Part shown: positions 11,513-25,300 of the stretch, in pieces
How the letters are laid out: every line of letters starts with the position of its first letter
Numbering within the stretch: the stretch's first letter is position 1
NCBI RefSeq assembly: GCF_000002985.6
Contig: NC_003284.9
Coordinates: forward strand, 1,240,001 to 1,304,000
DNA from: Caenorhabditis elegans
Lineage: Eukaryota > Nematoda > Chromadorea > Rhabditida > Rhabditidae
Direction of reading: 5' to 3'
Length of the DNA: 64,000 nucleotides
The notes under the pieces: model-generated
Told to the model about the DNA's origin: nothing
Database searches by the model: none
The model's input: the letters and a program-made list of their open reading frames with translations, nothing else
Made by a program: the position numbers and the translations under genes

Positions 11513-11965
11513 AGTATATACTTTTGTCCCAAAAGATTTTTGTTATCATTCTTACATCAAATCCCCCCTCCCTTAAAAAAAACAAGCTTTTTTGACCAGT
11601 TTCCGATGAGTAGTTCATTAAAATTCACTTTCCTGTCTCGAAACGAAGAACCAAAAACTTCCATATCCATGACGCCATTTGTTTTGAAAAGCTGCCGAAC
11701 AATATGGTTGTTCAACTCAAAAATACCCTAAATTTTCCGCATGACTGCGCATTTCAGTCAGTCCCCTCCCTAATCTTCGGTCACTTCTCTCAAATTTGAC
11801 CAATCATCTCTCTTATGACAAGCTTCATTTACAAATCTTCATATGTGAAACATAATAGGCTGAATCAGCAACATACTGACGGAAACGAAAAAAAAAGTAA
11901 AAAAAAAGAACATCAAAATCAAATAAATTAGGTTTTAGAAGCGTTTTGAAACAATGACGGAATGA

Positions 11966-11971
11966 TTTATT
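11966..11971 (-). terminator. Poly(A) signal AATAAA of the receptor gene
   Basis: On the minus strand AATAAA follows the receptor stop codon (11998) by about 25 bases, giving a very short 3' UTR. Confidence 0.65.
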
Positions 11972-11997
11972 GTTACCCTACATGTTTTCTTAAACAA

Positions 11998-14900
11998 TCA
12001 CAGCTGCTCATCTTGCTCCATCGCACTCAGAATCATACTTTCATTCATTCTCTGGAAGGTTGCTGGCTCTGCAGTAGTTACCGTCTTACAGCCTCCACGG
12101 CTTCTGAATTCAGTGCGCATACTTTTCTTGAGCGACTCTTGCTCTCCAAATATCACGACTCGAAGGGATCTGGAATATTGCGATATTTTTTTGAATTTTC
12201 AGATTTTTCTACAGTACAACCATCTATAATTTTCTTCAAATTTACTCATTATTCCGTGAGCCTAATCTCCGCAATTTTTGTAGATCAATGGTATTACGGG
12301 AACACAAAATTGTGAGAATGCGTACTGCACAACATATTTGACGCGCAAAATATCTCGCAGCGAAAACTACAGTAATTATTTAAATGGCTACTGTAGGTCG
12401 ATTTAGGAGCTTGATTCTCAAATTGAATTAAAATCATTTGTTTATCAATATAATATATAAATTAAGGAGGAAAATATAACAAAAACGAAAAAAAATGGAA
12501 TATTGATGTCCCTATTCAAAAAGAAAATCACTTCAAAAATTGAGCCCGTAAATCGACACAAGCACTACAGTAGTCATTTAAAGAATTACTGTAGTTTTCG
12601 CTACGAGATATTTTGCGCGTCAAATATGTTGTGCAATACGCATTCTCAAAATTTTATGTTCCCATAATAAAGGACCTCTTTATTATGCGTGTCAACTTAG
12701 GGCGCTTAATTGGTAGATCGCTTTTATTTTCTGGGTGTATCACGACTTTGATACAAAAGCTGTAAACCAGGCCACACACCGCAACAGTTCTTCTACCAAA
12801 CTATTACAGTACCTTGGTAGTTCCTATTATATTTATATAACTCTTGAGGAAAGGTTTTCCACAGTGTAATAGCCCCACTGTGTTTAGACCACCTGCCGGC
12901 AGGGTCTTAACACGGCAATTTTTTTTCAAAAATTGGAAGGTGAGCCTTTAAAGAGTACTGTAGTTTACAACTCATTGTTTTTATCAACTAATTTTACGAA
13001 AAAAAAAATCATCAAATTAATAATTGAAAATTTGAGAAAACCGTATGTCTATGAAAAATTCATGAAATTTTAGCGATAATAAAGTTTGAAAATTACAGTA
13101 CTCCTTCCTCAAAGGCGCACATACTTTTGTATTTAACAAAAATGTATCGTGACGGGACCTGGTACTGGACGTTTTTGTGCAAAATGACAAAATTGCAAAA
13201 ATTTTCCACCAACTTTACACATAAGTGTTACCAAAATTAACTTAAAATGTTCACAAACCTCAACCCAACTCTATCGAAAAGATGCATAAATTCGATCCGG
13301 AAGTTATGATTGAAAAATGCATAGATCAGCGGATTCAAGCACGCCGAGCACATTGCCAAGCAGTGACAGATGCTGAACGTTGTAACGGAAAAACTGTTGA
13401 CCAGCTCGAATGTGTTGAACTGAAATTTGTTATGGTTTTAGTGGAACATAAAACGAAAATGCTCCTACGATATGAAAAACGTTGAGTGGCAGCCAGGCGA
13501 CGGCGAATACAGCTACAACGCATACAAGAAGGAGGTGGGTGCGTCGTTGACGTTCCACGACGGATCTGGAACTTTTTTTAAAATAATTTTATTTCGAAGA
13601 ACATCTATTTTGTACAATAAATTATGTGAAAAATTTTAAGTTGTTTGATTTTTGAATAAGCTCAAAATTTAGTTCTCCAGGCAAGTAATGATCCGAAAGT
13701 TTCAAAAATAACTTGAAATTGGGTGATTGGGTTAATTTCAAAATGTTGTAGATATCAGTTTAGTATAAGTTCATTCACATGATTTTTTTACAAAAAATTA
13801 AAGTTTTTTACTAACATTTTTTGAAAATTTTATGACCGCAGATAAAATAACAAATTTTGAGCACATTTTTCTCGAAGTTTCACAGTAGTAAAGGTGGAAT
13901 AGCCCAAATGGGTAAATTGATAAAAACAACTCCTATGGTGTCAAATATCATAGTAAAACATTTCAAAAAATGCTCTAAAAATTTTTATTGGGCTATTTAT
14001 TTTTTTTGCACAAATAGAGATTTTCCCAATTTTCAAAAAAAATTACATCAAATTTAGAAAATTGTTTCAATTTTTAAATTGTGGTATTCGGCCCAGGTGG
14101 GTCAGATTTTCTCAGAAAAGTTCTGTTAGAACAGTGTTTCAAAAATTTCGAATGCCACTTAAAACGTGGAACTTTACATTTTTCGAAACAAAAACATTTC
14201 AAAAATTTCTTACCGTCTCCTCTGACTCGTATTGGTATTTGTTGTCACATTCTGATTTCGGTTTGCAAATCTCAGCTTCATCCGATGTGCTATCCGGGAG
14301 TAGGCGAAGACTAGTGAAAACAGGGGAAATGCGTATTGGGTGATAAGAACTGCCAACGTGTAGGTGCCTTTTGATATGATCATCTGGAAAAATTGGAGTT
14401 TAGCCGAAATTGTCTTTTTTTATATTTGTTTTTATATTTCCATACATACTGGTTAATATAATACCAGTTAACATGTTTTCAGAAAACTGAAAACTTTAAA
14501 AAGTCATTTGAAATTTTATTTGAAAATTTTAAAAAATCGGAACAATTTTTTTAAATTTTTTTTCAACTCTTTTATGTATTTGGAAATTATGACACATTTT
14601 CTATTACTCAAAGCAAATTTCCATAGAAAGTATTAAGCAAGTTCCCTTGACTATCGTCACACCATATTAACCTAATTATTACAGTAATACTACAGTACAT
14701 AGACAGTTTTTATATTTCATTAATAGGAGCTGATACATGAAGCTTATTGTTTAGTTTATAGTTCATTTAGACCACTAAGAACCAACCTTTTCCCATATCT
14801 CATTTTGCTCATGGCAAATGTAAAGAGCCAAATCGCACGATGGCTCAACGAAAACCGGTGTCAAATCAGAAGCCTGCAGAAGTGGAACCGCAAGGATTAG

Positions 14901-15615
14901 GGAAATCACCCAGATCATGATAAAAAAGCAGAACGACAGATTTTGTTGTCGTTCTCGCTTCGTTGGGAAGATAATGAGCACGTATCTGAAAACTTGTTAA
15001 ATGGCATTTTTAATTAAAAAAAATATATGTACATACCTATCAACAGCAATTGAGGCTATCGAGAATGTGGATAAAAATATGTTAAAGCCTTGCAGCGAAC
15101 CCGCAATTTTGCATAATGTCCTGCTAAATGGCCAGAACATGTAGAGAACCGTGTATAATGTGGTCGGCGCTGTCACAATACAAACCTGGAATTTTTCAAA
15201 TTGTTTCCTATCTTCAATAATTCCAGCAAAAAATACTCACAAAAAAGTCCGACAGCGCCAAGTTTAAAATGAAAAAGTTCCTTGTTGTCCGCATTGCTGG
15301 GTTGAGTATGACTACGATGATTGTCAAAAAGTTGCCTATTGCTCCAAACAAAATGATCAGCATGTATGCGAATGTGATGAAATATCCGAACTGAAAATTT
15401 GAATGTTAAGTTTTGAGTAAGCACTGACCATTTTTAAATTTGCACTGACAAAGTTTTGATTTGCACTGACAAAATTTAAAAAAATTGTCTTTTTGAATAC
15501 CAACCTCTTTTGGTGAATACTCAGTCCCATTGATAACCTGATCATCTCGAAAAAAGTAGTTGATTTTGTTGAAAATTTCTACATAATTGTCACATGATTC
15601 ATTCACCGATCCCAT
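11998..15615 (-). CDS. npr-11: Neuropeptide Y/F-type G protein-coupled receptor
   Basis: Eight minus-strand exons (15615-15505, 15390-15241, 15185-15037, 14985-14787, 14383-14214, 13565-13469, 13419-13259, 12169-11998) join in exact phase to give 402 residues. The N-terminus has two N-glycosylation sites (NES at 5, NGT at 29). Family A landmarks: Asn57 in TM1, LALSD with Asp85 in TM2, Cys112, DRY at 136-138, Trp161 in TM4, QYAFP with Pro223 in TM5, AWLP at 283-286 in TM6, and NPLIY at 321-325 in TM7. A polar cytoplasmic tail follows. The overall pattern is that of neuropeptide Y/F receptors, which couple peptide binding to G proteins in neurons. The start follows an ATTTTCAG acceptor by 12 bases. 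The receptor class is secure. The symbol npr-11 is my recollection from sequence and chromosome context, at about even odds. Confidence 0.9.
12291..12669. mobile_element. Long foldback element in the last receptor intron
   Basis: The left arm, about 12291-12420, and right arm, about 12541-12669, are inverse complements with few mismatches. Shared blocks include TTGACGCGCAAAATATCTCG, GCGAAAACTACAGTAATT and the outer GGGAACA/TGTTCCC-type ends. About 120 bases of AT-rich DNA separate the arms. The transcript of the receptor gene would carry this as a long hairpin, because the element lies between its last two exons. Confidence 0.85.
15417..15472 (+). repeat. GCACTGACCA motif trio in receptor intron 1
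   Basis: Three copies of GCACTGAC(C/A)A occur between receptor exons 1 and 2, spaced about 22 bases apart. They point opposite to the receptor transcript. Confidence 0.8.
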
Positions 15616-16067
15616 TTGTTGAAAGTTCTGAAAATACCGACGAAAATACAAAAATACGGGAGATGAAATTGAAGGCAAGAAAAAAAATATGTGAAACGCC
15701 AATTTTCTCACACAGAAGGGAAATAAATAAACGAATATTCCAAGAAATTGAGCATCCAGACTAGTGGTTAGTCGGTCGGTTATAAGAGAAAAATATCAAA
15801 AAATGAGAGGTAATTACTGCGAATTATAGAGAAGAAATGAAAATTGAAAAGTGAAAACTATCATCTCATTTAACTCATTCTCCCGCCCCGGTGTCTACTC
15901 CCATATCCCTTTTAAATTGAAACTTTATAAAAACAATAACGTTGAAAGACAGGGGTTTGGGAGCAATATGTGCACCGAATTTCAGGAATAACTTAGTTTT
16001 TTTTTTTAATAATATTTTTTCAATTTTACCAGCCACAATCATCTATGTTATGCTGCCTAAAAATACA

Positions 16068-16250
16068 CAACTTGCACTGACAAGATGTTTAGTTGCACTG
16101 ACCAAAACTTCGAATGACTTTATCCAATGGCTATCATATATGCCAATTGCACTGACAAAATTTTCAGTTGCACTGACCACTATATCATTTGCACTGACAA
16201 AAATTTTGATTGACTTTATCAGTTGCACTGACCACATCTCCATTGCAATG
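16068..16250 (+). repeat. TTGCACTGACCA motif cluster upstream of the receptor
   Basis: Seven to eight copies of TTGCACTGAC(C/A)A or TTGCAATGACCA are irregularly spaced. A pair of 'gactttatc' blocks shows that a longer segment was duplicated inside the cluster. The overlapping open frames on both strands come from the repeat. Confidence 0.8.
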
Positions 16251-19200
16251 ACCATAATTTTTGGTTTACTGTTAAGAATTGCACCAAATTCGAAAGAATC
16301 TCGCAAACAGTCAAAAGCTATAGGAAATAGCAAAAATTAATAAATGTGTGGGAGCAGTTCATGAAAAATAATTTTGAAAAAACAAAAGAAGCGGTGAATG
16401 AGCTCACCAGAGACAACCAAATACGATTAAACCAAACTAGTAGCATCACCACAAGAATAAAAAATTTATATGACTTTGTTTTGACGGAACTCGTCTTTTC
16501 AACCGCCATTTATTTCGGCCACCCAGGTCGGTTTTTTTAAACATTTCTCTCTGCCATCTTGTGGTGGATATCCATAAACATCGGAAATGCAGGAACGGGC
16601 CGGATATGAAATGGAGAAGTGAAACACAACAACAACATCAACAAAAGAAAACTGGTATCAGAAAACAGAACTTTGTGTGTTTTTAAAGGTGGAGTTCCAA
16701 AATCTGAGACCTTGAGACTTTCCATTTTTCAGACCAAAAATTTTCGAAAATTTTTTTTTCCGAAAAACAATTGTAGAAATGAGGGGTTTTTTGAGCTAAA
16801 ATCTCGTTTTTTCACAATTTTGCCAATTAAAAAAGTCCCAACTTGAAGAAATAAGGTTCATTAAATTATCACCCCCTGCGACACATTTTTTCGATTTTTT
16901 GATTTTTACAGGGAAACTTTCGAAAAATCGATAAATTAAAATGTTTGTTTTTTGAAAATCTGAAGTAAAAAATTCCGATTTTCTTCAATTTTTTAAAGGG
17001 AAAATCGGAAAATCGAAAAATTTTTCCATTTTTTTGAACAATTAAATCGTTAATTTTGTATAAAAGTTTACAGAAAATTAACGATAAAATTATAATTTTT
17101 AATCAAAAACCAAACAAGAAAATGTTTGATTTTTTGATTTTAGTTAAAAAAAAATCAATCTAATCTACTGCAAAATCGGATTTTTCCAAAACTTTGATCC
17201 AACTTAACTTTGTTTTGAGAAAATTTTAAGCAAAACTAAATAACAATTATTTTATCAAAATTTTGGATTTTATAGTAAATTTTCATAAAGGGTAATAATT
17301 AAATGAAACTTACTTATTCAAGTTCTGATTTTATTTAATTGAAAAAATTTTAATTTTGGCTAAGATACAACTTTTTTTTCCAAAATTTTACACCACCATT
17401 TCATGTTTTTCGAATAAATTTCAAAACCTTTCAGTACAAAATTCGGTAGTTTCATGTCAAATTGAATCTAAAAAAAGCAAATTTTCAGATTTCTGTTATT
17501 TTTCCACCTTTAAGAATCCCGTTGTTTTCGGTTTTTATCAGAACCAGGAAAAGTTTATTAAAACCAGGAATGCTCTTTTCTTCCGGAGCCACACAAAAAC
17601 GCTATTGGTGTTTTTGATGAGAAAGCCTGCTAAGTACTGCGAGAGAATGCTCGAACTTTTTCTATAATGCTGTTTGTTCACAATAAATCAAAGATCTTCC
17701 GTATTTTTCACTTTTCAGATGATTTCTGAACAAGAGGAAATTGTTTCAAAATTTTTGAAAAGGTGGCTGAAAATACTTTTTTTTTCAAATTTGGGGAAGC
17801 CTCACTGCGACCATCACGCCGCAAGCCAAGCCTACTGCATAGTACGGCTACTGAACTCGGAATGTGTCGGCCGCTGCGAAAGTATCACCTTTTGCACTAT
17901 GTGGAAGCCTCTGGTTTCATATCAGAATGCGGAACTATGGCGATGAGGCAGGCATCAGGCCCTGAAGCCGCGCCTGCCTCCCACAGAAGCCGTACTTATG
18001 GGGCCTATGGGGCCTGCCTATCAATCATTAACTGTGTCTTAAAACATATGCAGTACATCTCTGATTGGAAGCAATTTTTGGAGCTAGACATGGTGAAACG
18101 TTGACCTAGGTGTTATGTTGCAGGCCAGCTTAGGCCAGCGCTACTTGGAGCAACTTTAGATTGGAGCACGGCCAGTGAGGGAAGTGATAAAAAACTATTC
18201 GTATGAAGCTGAAATGACCAAGGAAAAATTGTTGTAAAACTTTTTATTTCGAGTCAAAAAGTCGTCAAAGTTTAGTTTTCATTTATTTTTCAAATTCTAG
18301 TTTTTTTTGTTTTATTGTGCTAAAAATGTTTTGTAGTCCAACATTTTAAAGGTTCAAATATGTGCCAGTACTGTAAATTTCATCAGAAAAAAATTTTCCA
18401 TAGAAAATGTTTTTTGAAGAATTCAGGTACATATTAAGTTACATTAAAGTTGTGGAATCAGGCTAAATTTTAATTTTTGTAGAACCAAACGTTTTCCAAT
18501 AAAATAACTACATATTTTTAACATATTTTCAACGGACAAACTAAAAACATCGAAAAAAAAAAGTTCTTCAGAAAAAACATAGTTTCGTGTGTACTGCTCG
18601 AATATTATGTACTATTGACTAAATTTACATAACTCACAGTTTCCTAAACCTACCATAACTTGAAAAAAATGCGAAACAAAAAAGCGGCAAAACCTATTTA
18701 TCACCTTAATATAATGAAACCGCATAGCAAGAATAGTAGGAAAAGTACGGAAAACGTAGAAAAAGTTAATTTCCGCGTGACCTTCAATCAACAAAAGTAT
18801 AAGTTATCACCATGAAAAATAATGTATTTTCAGTCAAAAAAAAAAGTGAGAAAGAGGAGGCTGGTGGCATAATTGAAAAACCAGCGGTCGAGAGAATCAA
18901 TGAGAAGGAAATAAAGGGAATTTGGAGTGAGCAAAACACGTAGGAGTTAATGAGAAGAATGAGAATGGCAAGAAGATTTGAGTGCGTGTGTGTTGATATA
19001 GTTTGGTGGACAAAAATGGAATACAAAGTACTTGTATGAATTCTCAAGAATACGTTTTTTTTTCTTTTTATATACCTAATACAAAGATATTATACATTGC
19101 ACAAACAGGGTGATGTACATGTTTTTCTTGTTTTATACTGAAAATGGACCTGAGTTGGAAATTCCTGGAATTTTTGAAAGTTCACTACTAAAAATTTCAA

Positions 19201-19789
19201 GAAGAAATGTGATTTTCCAGAGCTTTTTTATAATCTGCTTAGCTGGCTTAGAAGTCCATTCCGTAGACTGACTAAATATCAAAATTGGAACCTCCAAATT
19301 TTTTTGAGATTTTTTGAAAAACAAATTTTTAAGAATTTTTGTCTGTTTCATTTTGAAAAAATTCAAGAATCCGTTAACATTCTTGTTTTTATGACACATT
19401 CGAATAAGGGGCTAAAATCAGATTTTCAATAGCTCAGTTTTCCTGCTAAACCGGTAATCCTAATTTGATATTTTTTTTTGTATTTTATAAGAGTTAATCA
19501 CTAAAACATCAATGTTGGCAAATACTATTCCACTAAAAGTTAGTGAAAGTTGATCACACAGTACCGAGAAATAAATATATTTTGTTATTTTTATTGAGAA
19601 TTTTACCTTTATTTACTAAAAAAAAGTGAATGCCAATTGGCTAAAAATTCAACAATTATGAAAACAAAAAAAATTGAAAGGGAGTATCGCCAGTAAAGAT
19701 TTTGTCGAATTATGCTAACAATATTTTAGCATATTATAAATTACGGATTTAAAATTTTTGAAAAAATTGTTCAAAATTTGCAAACGATT

Positions 19790-20137
19790 TTTCTGGCAAA
19801 TCGGCAAATCGGCACATTGCCGGAATTGAAAATTTTCGGCACATCGACAAACCGGCATATTGCCGACTTGCCGAATTTGCATCTAATTTGAAAAGTAAGC
19901 AAATTCTATGAAAATATCTAAAGAGAAAGGGAAAAAATTAAAAGGCACAGTTTTAAATGTTTCCGTCCTATAAAAAAATCTTTGAACATTTCCGGCAATT
20001 CTAATATTTGGCAAACGGCAAATCTGCAATTTGCAGAACATGAAAATTTCCGGCAATTCGGCAAACCGGCAATTCGCCGATTTGCCGGATTTGTCAACCA
20101 AAAAAAGTTGCCGAACAGCATTTGCCGCACACCCTTA
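19790..20137. mobile_element. TTGCCGA/CGGCAAA-rich element, diverged
   Basis: Dense CGGCAAATCGGCA, TTGCCGGA and TTGCCGAA words lie at both ends of an AT-rich centre. The right end GCCGCACACCC matches the terminal repeat of the element at 1325-1685. The left end is unclear. Confidence 0.55.
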
Positions 20138-21137
20138 ATGCAAAAAAACATAAGAAATTAGAAAATAATTAACCCTTGGTATGAAATGGTTTAGCTACAG
20201 AATTGTCCTAAAAGTTTGTGATTTTTTTAAACAATTTTCTGTCAAAGTATTTGGTATATAGCCCAAGTTTTATAAATGTAATTAAGAAATTCTGGAAAAC
20301 AAAACTATTTTTCAAATATTATTTTGGCAGATATTTTGTGGAAATACAAGCAATTGGAAAAAATTTTTAACATTTAAAATTTTTTAAAAATGGTAGAAAC
20401 GATATTTTTGGCCGACTTCCAAAATTATCATAAGGAATACATTTTTTTAAATATTAAAAAAAATATATATCAAAAGTATTTTGAAAAGTTCAACATGAAA
20501 TTTGGCCATAATTTTACCATATTTTTGGTAGCTGAGAAAATAGGGAAAAATTTGCAGTAAATGTTTCTCAAAAAAAAACCAACAAAAAAAATTCCAGAAG
20601 CAATTTTTTTTCATTAATTGTTCATGACGTTTACAGCTATGTAGAAAAAATTTATAACGCTGAAACTGAAAAGTCAAGGTCTCTGGTTTTTTTTCGGCTC
20701 TCATTTGCTTCATGCGCGAATGAATTCATTAGTTTTTTTCCCAGTGCCATCCTCTTGTTTTTGCTATATTGATAAAACAAAACAAACGGAGGACAAGAGG
20801 AAAAAGCTGGAAAAAACAACAAAAATGTAGATGAGAATCATGAAACAGGAGCGAGCAAGAATGAGTGTTTTCCGTGTGTTAATGAAAAGAAAACTACAAA
20901 AACCGAGAGGCTTATTCATAAAAAATTTTTGCGTTTCCTTTTTCCCACGTTCCAGGCTTCCGACAAAAAATGGCTTCCACACTAATGCAAGTTGGCAGAA
21001 TCCGTGCAATCAGAAAAATGGATTTTTTGTTCCAAAACATGTTGGAATTATTCTTCGGTAATGAGTAGTCGGCTACTGAGTGGGCGGACTCTATACTTTT
21101 TGTTTTGAGTAATAAGGAATGACGATTCGAGTTGACA

Positions 21138-21392
21138 AAAAATGCACTGACCAATTTTTTATTTCGCGTTAAAAAAACTTCCAACTTGCACTGACCATTT
21201 TTTCTAAAAAAAAAACTTTCTGGAAAATTTAGAGCATTTGTTTCAAACATTGAAAAAAAAATTAGAACTCAGTTTTAACGGGTAGAAGACACTTGTAGAC
21301 TGTATTTAAAGCTTAAAAGAAACTTGAATACAAACCGGGTGTCCGAATAGGAAAATTACATTGGTCAGTGGACAAATTAGTTTTGGTCAGTG
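21138..21392. repeat. Two oppositely oriented motif pairs
   Basis: TGCACTGACCA occurs at about 21142 and 21187 on the plus strand, then TTGGTCAGTGGA/TTGGTCAGTGCA at about 21360 and 21380. The word orientation flips between the two pairs. Confidence 0.7.
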
Positions 21393-23251
21393 CAAAATCC
21401 AATCGGCCAATAAAAATATTTATAAAATTTTTTAACACGAAAATCGAAAAAAAAAGCCAAAAAAAATAGAGGGACATGTTAAAAAACGGAGACACTTGAA
21501 GATCAGTTGTTGTGTTTTTTTTCTCCTTTTGAATGATGAAAACAAATGAATGGAACGGATATAAATATAGCCTAAAGGCGCTCTCCGTTCCCTATTTTCA
21601 CTGCCTCCTCCTTTTTTTTGACAAAAAAAACACTGCCATTAATTTTATATTTCAGCTTTCAAGGCCAGATATCTATTTTGAAAACATGTGTGATTTGAGA
21701 ATGAAAAACGAGTGAAAAACCAGCTGCTTTTCAGTTTTTTCAGCTTTTTTCAGTTTGCCATGAGAAACACTCAAAAAATTGTTAATAATACATCGAAACA
21801 AGACTAATTGATTGTTCACCTCATTTTCAATAACATAAGAAGATAAATTTTTAAAATTAATATTTGAGTTCTAAGCGTTAATTGTTTAAAGCAGAATAAA
21901 TTAAATTACCATCAAATTAGAAAATTTTCAATTAAATTTTTCAATGGAATATGAGTACGCTGGAACTTTTTTTCGGTGTTCTTTTTTCAAAGAATTTTTA
22001 AGAGCAAAATTTTCAGACACAAAATACCACAAATATTGCGCCGATAAATTGAAAAATTCCGGGTAGGAATCCCAATTCCGGCCCGAAAACAAGTCACTGA
22101 AGCCTGGGGCAGCAGATATTCTTAATTCTAATTTCAAATTCTGGGGAAAATGAGAACAAAGGTCTCTTTCCTCCTCATCTTTTTCATTAGAATTTTATCC
22201 ACGACTACAACGACTACGTCATTTTCTAGTCAAATGTTTTTGTTGATATGATTGTTGAAAATTTGGAAAGGTTCAAATTCCGTTTTCAAATTTTTCCTAG
22301 TATTGGTAAACAATTCAGATTTTTCAAAAACAATAGTTCACTATTTTTGTTTTGAAAGAATTGGCTTTTTGCACCAAGTTTTAAAAAATTTGAATGTGAA
22401 TTTGAGCTTCCAGTCTATAGTTCTTAAATTATGAGTTTTTTTTAAACTTTTTGTGCTGGACTATTTGAACAAATAAAACTTGGTTAGTTCTACTGACACG
22501 TTTGTTAGTGCAACTTTAAAAAAATATACAAAATTGGTTAGTAGAAATTGATCGATGAGAAGAGCCGTAATTGTCAGCTTTGTAGATTCCTTTAAATTTT
22601 CGAAAGTGTATCAAATTTTCCATTTTCAGAAAACAACCCAAAAATAGAAAATATTGAAACATGATTTTTACTATTTTTCAGAAATTAATACATCTTACTA
22701 TTAGAGTTGTAAAACCAATATATGGGTGAATCACAAAAATTATGTGAAAGGATTTTTAAGGTTCTAATCAATAGGTCACGTAAATTAGAAATTTCGATAT
22801 AATTTTTTATATCATAAATTCATAGCAAAGCTGCAACTGGAAAATTTTTTCTGGAACAATTTTTTAAAGAAAATGTTTCCTTCGAAGCCAAAAGAATCAA
22901 AGAGCTTCTTCTCACATGGCTGAAAAAAAAACAACCCCACTGTGTGAATTGTGAATTTTGAGGCAGGAAAGTGAGAGGGGGGCGTGTGTATATGCACGGC
23001 CAAGGTGTCAGGAAGTATGAGTAAAAAAGGAAGGGTAGAACGCGCGCAATGTGAGACAAGCATCAGAAAAAAAGTAGTGCTGAAAATTGGATCTGCTAGC
23101 TGAAAAAAAAGGAAATCTGTTTTTTCCTGTGCTATCTGTTTAGCACGTGAAGCTGTAATCTGGGTTCCAGTTCTAAGAATAAGTTATGAGAAAGGATAAC
23201 TTAGAAATAGCTCGACAACATCGGAAAATTTTTTTTGAAATTTTTGGTAAA

Positions 23252-23292
23252 AGTTGGTCAGTGCAAATGAAGAGTTGGTCAGTGCAAATTCG
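23252..23292 (-). repeat. TTGGTCAGTGCAAAT direct pair
   Basis: Two perfect copies of TTGGTCAGTGCAAAT are separated by a few bases, in reverse orientation to most clusters in the left half of the window. Confidence 0.8.
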
Positions 23293-24881
23293 TTTCAGAC
23301 CAATTTAGAGGTACTCTTCAGTAATTTCTCCAATTTTCTTTAGACAAACTTTGCTAGACAACACATTTTCAGCTTTAAATGTTTACTGAGAATATGTAGA
23401 GGCAAATGAAAAAGAAAGAAGTGAAATAATGTCTGAAAACGCAATTATCTGACGGAAATTGCAAAATCGACGAATTCGCTCCATTTCCAGAAGAACCAAC
23501 TGAAAAATACAATGATGAATAGGAAAAATCAAGGTTTGTTGTTTGAATACTATCTCAAATTGAACAAAAATTCCCGTATTTCCGGGTTTTTGAAAAGTAA
23601 AAAAAAGATGAATTGATGATAAATTTAGAGTTCCAGCATTTATAGCTTAAACTTGTTTGAAGCTTTAAAAACTTGGAAAAATGCAAAAAAAATATCCAGA
23701 TGAGGAAATTCGCGATTTTCGCCGCGAAAATACTGTAATAGGTCTCGACAAGTATTCGATAAATGCAAAAAGGTGAAGAATTGAAATTTATGAGTCTTTA
23801 CTAGAATATTTTTTTTTAACTATGAAAAATCGATGAAATTGTTGCAGTAAATTTCGCTTTTAGAGACCCACACTTTTTTTAAACTTACTTAACAAAAAAC
23901 AATTTCGTGTTGAGACCGTGTACCGTATTATCGGCCCAAAATTGCAAAAAAAAAAATTGTGTCTAGGTAATTGAAATTGTAATTATTTGCTTTCACCAAA
24001 AACCAAAAAAAAAAAAAAGGAAGATTTTTAGTACTTCAAACAATTTTAAATGATGTCATGCAATTTGGACGTATGTGCAAAACTTAGTTTTTTTTTTAAA
24101 TTTAGAATGTTTTAATCAAAACCAATTCAAGATTTTTTCCCGACAAAATAAAAATTCCAAGTAGCGTCCAAAAAATTGGCGCACTTCCGGACACTTTTGA
24201 AATTATCAAAAGACTGCCAAAATTTATTTTGGGGTGTTGTTCTGCTTTTCTAAACTGGTGAAAAATTTCACTGGAAAATATTCAGAACGAATTTTCAAGA
24301 AATATGAAAAATTTGAATATTTTTCAGACAAAAAAGGCATGCGACTCGATATGTTACATATTATTCTAGCCAAAACTTTGATCTTTATGAATTTGAAAAA
24401 ATATCTAAAAATTAAAAAAATGTCTTGAAAAACAAAAGTTTGCAAATTTTGATCCGATCAGCCTAATGCCAACGCAGCAAAAAAACAAGTTTGTCGGTTT
24501 TTTTTTTGTTTTTGCAGGAAAGACTCATTAGATTTGGGCAATTCAGCCCGGTCTTGAAAAGAAAGATTTTCAGATTCTCAGAGAACTGATAATTTGATAT
24601 TCGGATTAAAATGAAAATACAAAAAAAAAATCGTGATTTTTTGCTCATTTCTATTAATCTATCATTGAAAAACACCTGTTTTCTGGTCGGTTTCTCTGTA
24701 AATAGCATTCACCCAGACTTGTGCAATTTTCGTGTTACAAATCCGCTTATGGTGCATTCTAGACATGGGAGTGTATTCATGTGTTGTTGTTTTAGGAATA
24801 GTGCAAAAAGTGTGAAGGTTAGGGGCAAGAAACAAAGTTCAGTTAGTTAGAAATGCAAAGTTGTTCTGTTTTTTGAAGAAA

Positions 24882-25300
24882 GAAATGCACTGACCAATGT
24901 CCTAATTTGCACTGACCAATGAGATAATATGCGTTTTTACATGCGAGCACGGAGAACACCTCTACAGAATTTTCATATCAATAATAAAACCCTATGTAAG
25001 AAATTTATCAATAAGTGGCAATGTTTTTTTGTTTTAAATTACATTTTAAGAAAAATGCAAGGTTAAGCATGTCCATTTGTAAGCTTCGAAAATCACCATT
25101 CCTGGGTCTTCATGAAAAGCCTCAATAATTTTCAAAATTGGTTCTAAGAAATTTGGGGTACTTGAAACTAGGCCGTCCTACATAACCGTCTAAATAATGG
25201 TGAAAAAATTGTAGATTTTTAAATGGGTTAACAAGAAAACTTTATAGGTATTGATAAAAGAGAATTTTGCACTGACCAAGTTGAATTTGCACTGACGAAA
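24882..25300 (+). repeat. GCACTGACCA motif pairs
   Basis: Two copies occur at 24885-24920 and two at 25268-25298, each about 20 bases apart, all in the same orientation. Confidence 0.75.

Noticed and set aside
13282..13485. A plus-strand 67-codon frame (MHKFDPEVMIEKCIDQ...) with strongly coding-like composition
   Set aside because: The minus strand of the same bases encodes TM6 and TM7 of the peptide receptor with correct splice sites and phases. The plus frame is its antisense shadow.
15942..16340. Plus-strand 132-codon frame upstream of the receptor
   Set aside because: It is largely a translation of the repeated TTGCACTGACCA motif (IALT/VALT units).
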